A stretch of DNA of 8,055 nt, from contig JALNYP010000117.1 of NCBI GenBank assembly GCA_023229795.1, forward strand, positions 1 through 8,055, read 5' to 3'. How positions within the stretch are numbered: position 1 is the stretch's first letter; each line of letters opens with the position of its first letter. Positions 5,322 to 8,055 of the stretch are shown one piece after another. This DNA is from Syntrophobacterales bacterium (GTDB taxonomy: Bacteria > Desulfobacterota > Desulfobaccia > Desulfobaccales > 0-14-0-80-60-11). The translations under genes and the position numbers were made by a program. The notes under the pieces are model-generated. The model did not search any database. It was given only the letters and a program-made list of their open reading frames with translations, and was not told the origin of the DNA.

Positions 5322-6581
5322 ATGTTTAAACAGAGCGCATGCATCACCGTGGCAGGATTGGCGCTGGGAGGTCTGTTGCTGGCCGGGTCGCCGGCTGGAG
5401 CCCAGATCGTGAACGCCCCCTATGTTGAGCCACAGGGGGATTACCGACTAAACCATAGTGACCGGACTGCGGGAGGCTATGGAGGCAATTGGAGCGGGCA
5501 TACCAACTCCGGCTATAGTGGCAATACCTATGATCCGAGAGTCGAGGGCCGGGAGGCCTATCAAGAGCGGACTATCCGCCAGGGGATACGCTCCGGGGAC
5601 TTAACCCCTGGGGAAGCCCGCTACCTGAACGGGCAACAGGGGCGCATCGACCGGGTCGAGGACCGGATGATGTCCGACGGCAACCTGTCGGCTCGTGAGC
5701 GGCAACGGCTCAACCAGATGCAGAACCAGGCCAACCGTGACATTTACCGCATGGAAAATAATCGCCGGACCGCTGGAGGCTATGGTGACAACCGGCCAGG
5801 GTGGCAGGGCCGTGACCGCGATTGGGATGGACGGAATCACGGCTGGCAGGCCAATAACCGGGGCTGGGACCGGAGAGACGGTTGGCATGGCGACAACCGC
5901 GGTTGGGATAGGAGAGAGGCCGGCTGGCAGGGCAACAATCGCGGTGGGGACGGGAGAAATTGGCAGGGCCAGAACCGTGATCGGGATGGCAGGAATTACG
6001 GCTGGCAGGGCCATAACCCCGGTGGCCCCGGTAATCCCCCGGGGAGAAATAACGATAACCACGGATGGCAGGGCAACGGCAACTCCGGATGGCACGGCAC
6101 TAACCCCGCAGGCAACGGCTACCCCTCACGTGCAGGCTATACTCCGGGCCAGGGCAACGGCAACACTGGCTGGCATGGCACCAATCCCGCTGGCAACGGC
6201 TACCCCTCCCGCGGCGCCACGCCAGGCGGGACTCCCACTGCCAGTAATCCCCAGGGCTGGCAAGGAAACCCGGCTCCCCATGGGCAGCCGGGCGGGTACC
6301 AGCAAGCTGGCGCCCCCGGGGCCAGACCCGGTCAATCCTGGCAGGGCCAACCGCAATCTCAGCGCCCCGCCATGGGGGCCCAGCCTCAGATGCGGCCCAG
6401 CCAACCGGCCCCTTTCCAGGGACGGCAGCAACTTCAGCAAGCTCGCGCGCCGATGCCTCAACCCGCGATGCGGCCGAATACCAATATGATGGCTCGGCAA
6501 CCGATGCTGGGCGGCATGGTGAATCGCGCCAGCTTCTCCGCTCCCAGAGGCGGGTCTGCTCCCACTATGCGGCGGCGATAA
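5322..6581 (+). CDS. Exported Gly/Asn/Arg/Trp-rich repeat protein with short helical domain, unknown function
   Basis: This is a 419-residue protein of no family I can name. Residues 1-27 are a signal peptide (MFKQ, hydrophobic core 8-22, likely cleavage AGA|Q). After a short Gly/Tyr-rich stretch, residues 76-148 form a charged, predicted helical domain with two related turns, SGDLTPGE (91-98) and SDGNLSARE (118-126), each resembling the second half of an EF-hand loop but lacking the early Asp ligands. RTAGGYG occurs just before (48-54) and just after (149-155) this domain. Residues 160-230 hold six degenerate copies of a 13-15 residue unit around W(Q/H)G-x-N-R-x-x-D-x-R. Residues 253-297 hold a duplicated segment containing GWHGTNPAGNGYPSR at a 27-residue spacing. 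The tail is Pro/Gln/Met/Arg-rich and ends APTMRRR, so the mature protein is strongly basic. Probably secreted or surface-located; it could bind polyanions or calcium, but that is speculative. Two terminator-like hairpins follow it. Confidence 0.83.
   Translation: MFKQSACITVAGLALGGLLLAGSPAGAQIVNAPYVEPQGDYRLNHSDRTAGGYGGNWSGHTNSGYSGNTYDPRVEGREAYQERTIRQGIRSGDLTPGEARYLNGQQGRIDRVEDRMMSDGNLSARERQRLNQMQNQANRDIYRMENNRRTAGGYGDNRPGWQGRDRDWDGRNHGWQANNRGWDRRDGWHGDNRGWDRREAGWQGNNRGGDGRNWQGQNRDRDGRNYGWQGHNPGGPGNPPGRNNDNHGWQGNGNSGWHGTNPAGNGYPSRAGYTPGQGNGNTGWHGTNPAGNGYPSRGATPGGTPTASNPQGWQGNPAPHGQPGGYQQAGAPGARPGQSWQGQPQSQRPAMGAQPQMRPSQPAPFQGRQQLQQARAPMPQPAMRPNTNMMARQPMLGGMVNRASFSAPRGGSAPTMRRR
5799..6011 (+). 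repeat. In-frame degenerate W-G-N-R repeat array within the secreted protein
   Basis: About six tandem units of 13-15 codons encode variants of GWQGNNRGWDRRx. At DNA level, tgg caG/T ggc... and aaC/T cG(C/T) gg(C/T/G) tgg ga(T/C) recur with mostly synonymous or single-codon changes, so the array is old enough to have drifted but keeps its frame and the Trp, Gly, Asn and Arg positions. Repeat expansion by slippage or unequal recombination is the likely origin. Confidence 0.7.
6072..6211 (+). repeat. 81-bp-spaced direct repeat within the secreted protein
   Basis: Bases 6072-6130 and 6153-6211 are near-identical copies 81 bases apart, both beginning ggcaacggcaac and ending in the codons for NGYPSR. 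They encode GWHGTNPAGNGYPSR twice. Differences are mostly at third codon positions, which points to a duplication followed by selection on the protein. Confidence 0.75.
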
Positions 6582-6601
6582 CCTCAATCGGGTAAGATGG
6601 T

Positions 6602-6645
6602 AAGGGAGAGCGGCGGACTAAGTTCCCCGCTCTCCTTGGTTCAAT
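6602..6645 (+). terminator. Long hairpin downstream of the repeat-protein gene
   Basis: GGAGAGCGG (6605-6613) and CCGCTCTCC (6627-6635) form a perfect 9-bp stem, extendable inside the loop by GGA/TCC, 24 bases after the stop codon. It is followed by an interrupted T-rich stretch (TTGGTTCAATCTTT) rather than a clean T run, so it is a moderate terminator or an mRNA 3'-end stabiliser. Confidence 0.5.
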
Positions 6646-6669
6646 CTTTGCCTCCCTTTTATCAACTTC

Positions 6670-6703
6670 AGCCCGATAAATTCACCAGCCCATCGGCTTT
6701 TTT
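6670..6703 (+). terminator. Intrinsic terminator after the repeat-protein gene
   Basis: AGCC(C)GAT (6670-6677) pairs with ATCGGCT (6692-6698), with one bulged C, and the stem runs straight into six T residues (6698-6703) followed by more T-rich sequence. This is the standard form of a Rho-independent terminator and isolates the secreted-protein transcript from dprA. Confidence 0.65.
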
Positions 6704-6738
6704 CTTGTTCTTCCCCGCTAAATCGATTAGAACCGGAA

Positions 6739-6754
6739 CGAGACCGCGGTCTCG
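6739..6754. promoter_or_regulatory. Perfect 16-bp palindrome upstream of dprA
   Basis: CGAGACCG followed directly by CGGTCTCG is a perfect 16-bp palindrome with no spacer, lying between the preceding terminator and the dprA start and 60 bases before ATG 6815. Such a site suits a dimeric transcription factor. I could not place a convincing -35/-10 pair around it, so operator function is only inferred. Confidence 0.35.
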
Positions 6755-6803
6755 ATGACTGACTGCGGCGTCCGTAACCTCGCAGCATATTCGCATCCCC
6801 AAC

Positions 6804-6810
6804 GGAAAGG
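6804..6810 (+). promoter_or_regulatory. Ribosome-binding site used to choose the dprA start
   Basis: GGAAAGG lies four bases before ATG 6815. The in-frame ATG at 6755 directly follows the palindrome and has no Shine-Dalgarno, and its 20 extra residues do not look like a DprA N-terminus, so 6815 is preferred. The short spacing makes this moderately, not fully, certain. Confidence 0.5.
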
Positions 6811-6814
6811 CGGC

Positions 6815-7930
6815 ATGACCGATAAACTGCCCTGGCTGGGTTTAAGGAGCATCCCCGGAGTGGGGCTGGTGCTGATGCAGCGCCTCATCCAGCGCTACGG
6901 CGGGCCTGCCGCGGTCTTTCAGGCCGCTTTCCGGGACCTGGTGGCCATCAAGGGGATCAGTCCGGCCATCGCCCAGGCGATTCTGGGCTTCCGTGACTGG
7001 GATAAACTGGAAGCGCAACTGGCGCGGCTCACGGCCTGCGGGGCCGAGATGGTCACCCAGGACGACCCCCGCTTTCCCGCCCGGCTCAAAGAGATTCCCT
7101 ATCCGCCGCCCTTTCTCTTCATCAAGGGGACCCTGGAGGCCGGCCACCTGGCGGTGGCCATGGTGGGGACCCGGGGCGCCTCCTACTACGGCCTCAAGGC
7201 CTGCCGGCGCCTGGCCGGGGCCCTGGCGGCGCGGGGGGTGACGGTGGTGAGCGGCCTGGCCCGGGGGATCGACACCGCGGCCCACCAGGGGGCCTTGGAG
7301 ATGGGCGGCCGCACCCTGGCGGTGCTGGGCTGCGGCCTGGACGTGATCTACCCGCCGGAGAACCGCAAACTTTACCAGGAGATTCCGGAGCATGGCGCCC
7401 TGGTGAGCGAATTTCCCCTCGGCGCGCCCCCGGAGGCCCGGAATTTCCCCATCCGCAACCGCATCATCAGCGGCCTAGCCGCGGGGGTGGTGGTGGTGGA
7501 AGCCGGGACGACCAGCGGCACCGCCATCACGGTGCGCTACGCCCTGGACCAGGGCCGGGAGGTCTTCGCGGTGCCCGGTCCCATCGATTCCCCCACCAGC
7601 ACCGGCCCGCACCGCCTGATCCAGGAAGGGGCCAAGCTGGTGCAGGACGTGGAGGACATCCTCCAGGAACTGCCCGGGGCGGTTAAAGGCCCCGGCCCTC
7701 TGTTCAGCCCCGCGGCCCCGGTCAGCCGGGTGGTGGAGGCCCCAAGCGCCGACCGACCCGCGCCGGAAGACCCCCTGCTGTCGCGATTGGGCTCGGAGCC
7801 CATGCAACTGGAAGAACTGGTCCGAATCTCGCGCCTGCCCGCCCAGGACGTGATGACCCGCCTCACCCTCCTGGAACTCCAGGGCCTGGTGAAGGAACTG
7901 CCGGGGAAGTGCTATGTGCTGGGGGGTTGA
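6815..7930 (+). CDS. dprA: DNA-processing protein DprA (Smf)
   Basis: This is a complete 371-residue DprA, which binds single-stranded DNA entering during natural transformation and loads RecA onto it; it is also widespread in species not known to be competent. Residues 8-58 contain helix-hairpin-helix-like motifs (IPGVG at 13-17, IKGIS at 45-49). The Rossmann-like core shows VGTR (117-120), SGLARGID (146-153), GCGLDVIYP (172-180), SEFPLG...NFPIRNRIISGL (198-221), EAGTTSGTAITV (229-240) and AVPGPIDSP...GPHRLIQEGA (252-273). After a Pro-rich linker (about 287-319), a C-terminal winged-helix domain (about 320-369) matches the DprA_WH type. Length and order are normal for the long form of the family. 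The gene is strongly GC-rich like the gene at the left edge. It appears monocistronic: a terminator precedes it, and hairpins follow within about 120 bases, so the frequent dprA-topA linkage is not visible here. An alternative start is ATG 6755. Confidence 0.97.
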   Translation: MTDKLPWLGLRSIPGVGLVLMQRLIQRYGGPAAVFQAAFRDLVAIKGISPAIAQAILGFRDWDKLEAQLARLTACGAEMVTQDDPRFPARLKEIPYPPPFLFIKGTLEAGHLAVAMVGTRGASYYGLKACRRLAGALAARGVTVVSGLARGIDTAAHQGALEMGGRTLAVLGCGLDVIYPPENRKLYQEIPEHGALVSEFPLGAPPEARNFPIRNRIISGLAAGVVVVEAGTTSGTAITVRYALDQGREVFAVPGPIDSPTSTGPHRLIQEGAKLVQDVEDILQELPGAVKGPGPLFSPAAPVSRVVEAPSADRPAPEDPLLSRLGSEPMQLEELVRISRLPAQDVMTRLTLLELQGLVKELPGKCYVLGG

Positions 7931-7962
7931 ATAGAAAAAAGTAGTGGATATTTTGGCGGGAA

Positions 7963-7980
7963 GCGTCAATAAATTGACGC
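7963..7980. repeat. Perfect inverted repeat after dprA
   Basis: GCGTCAA-TAAA-TTGACGC is a perfect 7-bp stem with a 4-base loop, 33 bases after the dprA stop codon. No T-tract follows, so it may act as a 3'-end stabiliser or a binding site (it contains TTGACG) rather than a terminator. Confidence 0.4.
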
Positions 7981-8011
7981 AACCGGCCTGGTTTTCTGGT
8001 CTTCCATAAAA

Positions 8012-8054
8012 CCGCGCCGCCGGCACCCTATTTTTCTCTGGCGCGGATTTTTTT
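8012..8054 (+). terminator. Intrinsic terminator downstream of dprA
   Basis: CCGCGCC (8012-8018) and GGCGCGG (8040-8046) form a perfect 7-bp GC stem with a 21-base loop, followed by A and seven T residues (8048-8054) at the window edge. A run of four A precedes the stem, so it may also work on the opposite strand. It probably ends the dprA transcript. Confidence 0.6.
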
Positions 8055-8055
8055 C

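Noticed and set aside
5695..6489. A 264-codon frame overlapping the repeat-protein gene in another plus-strand frame
   Set aside because: Repetitive GC-rich coding DNA naturally leaves other frames open; the main frame has the signal peptide, the ribosome-binding site and conserved repeat units with synonymous changes.
6755..6814. Upstream in-frame ATG for dprA
   Set aside because: It lacks a Shine-Dalgarno and abuts a palindrome; the added 20 residues do not fit a DprA N-terminus. It is kept as an alternative only.

Overview
The window looks like chromosomal DNA from a GC-rich Gram-negative bacterium. The style of the GC-rich genes, the dynamin-like GTPase and the small secreted aromatic-rich proteins suggest a Desulfobacterota (former Deltaproteobacteria) relative, but that placement is an inference from protein character and no marker gene fixes it. 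There is no rRNA, tRNA, CRISPR array, transposase or phage gene.

Layout. (1) 2-1789 (+): the C-terminal 595 residues of a dynamin-like large GTPase; its P-loop end lies before the window. (2) 1843-3981 (-): a complete RecQ DNA helicase, convergent with gene 1 and clearly lower in GC than the genes on either side, with a plausible sigma70 promoter at 4023-4050. (3) 3982-4398: a 417-base gap with no convincing gene but an unusual density of perfect hairpins. (4) 4399-4851 (-): a small exported protein rich in Tyr and Trp with a His-rich tail; its ribosome-binding site sits in the loop of a perfect hairpin. (5) 4852-5321: a 470-base divergent intergenic region with an AT-rich centre and, towards gene 5, a leader with competing hairpins. 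(6) 5322-6581 (+): an exported, low-complexity Gly/Asn/Arg/Trp repeat protein of 419 residues with a short charged helical domain, followed by two terminator-like hairpins. (7) 6815-7930 (+): a complete DprA (Smf), preceded by a perfect 16-bp palindrome and followed by a terminator at the right edge.

How the genes fit together. RecQ (3'-5' helicase, RecF-type repair) and DprA (loads RecA on incoming single-stranded DNA) both belong to recombination, but they are on opposite strands, far apart, and separated by terminators, so they are not an operon. The two secreted proteins are divergently transcribed from one shared intergenic region and may be co-regulated envelope or extracellular proteins of unknown function. 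I see no obvious defence system or new enzyme system. The most unusual content is the pair of hairpin-rich non-coding stretches (about 4129-4377 and 5181-5247), the hairpin around the ribosome-binding site of the small secreted protein, and the repeat protein.
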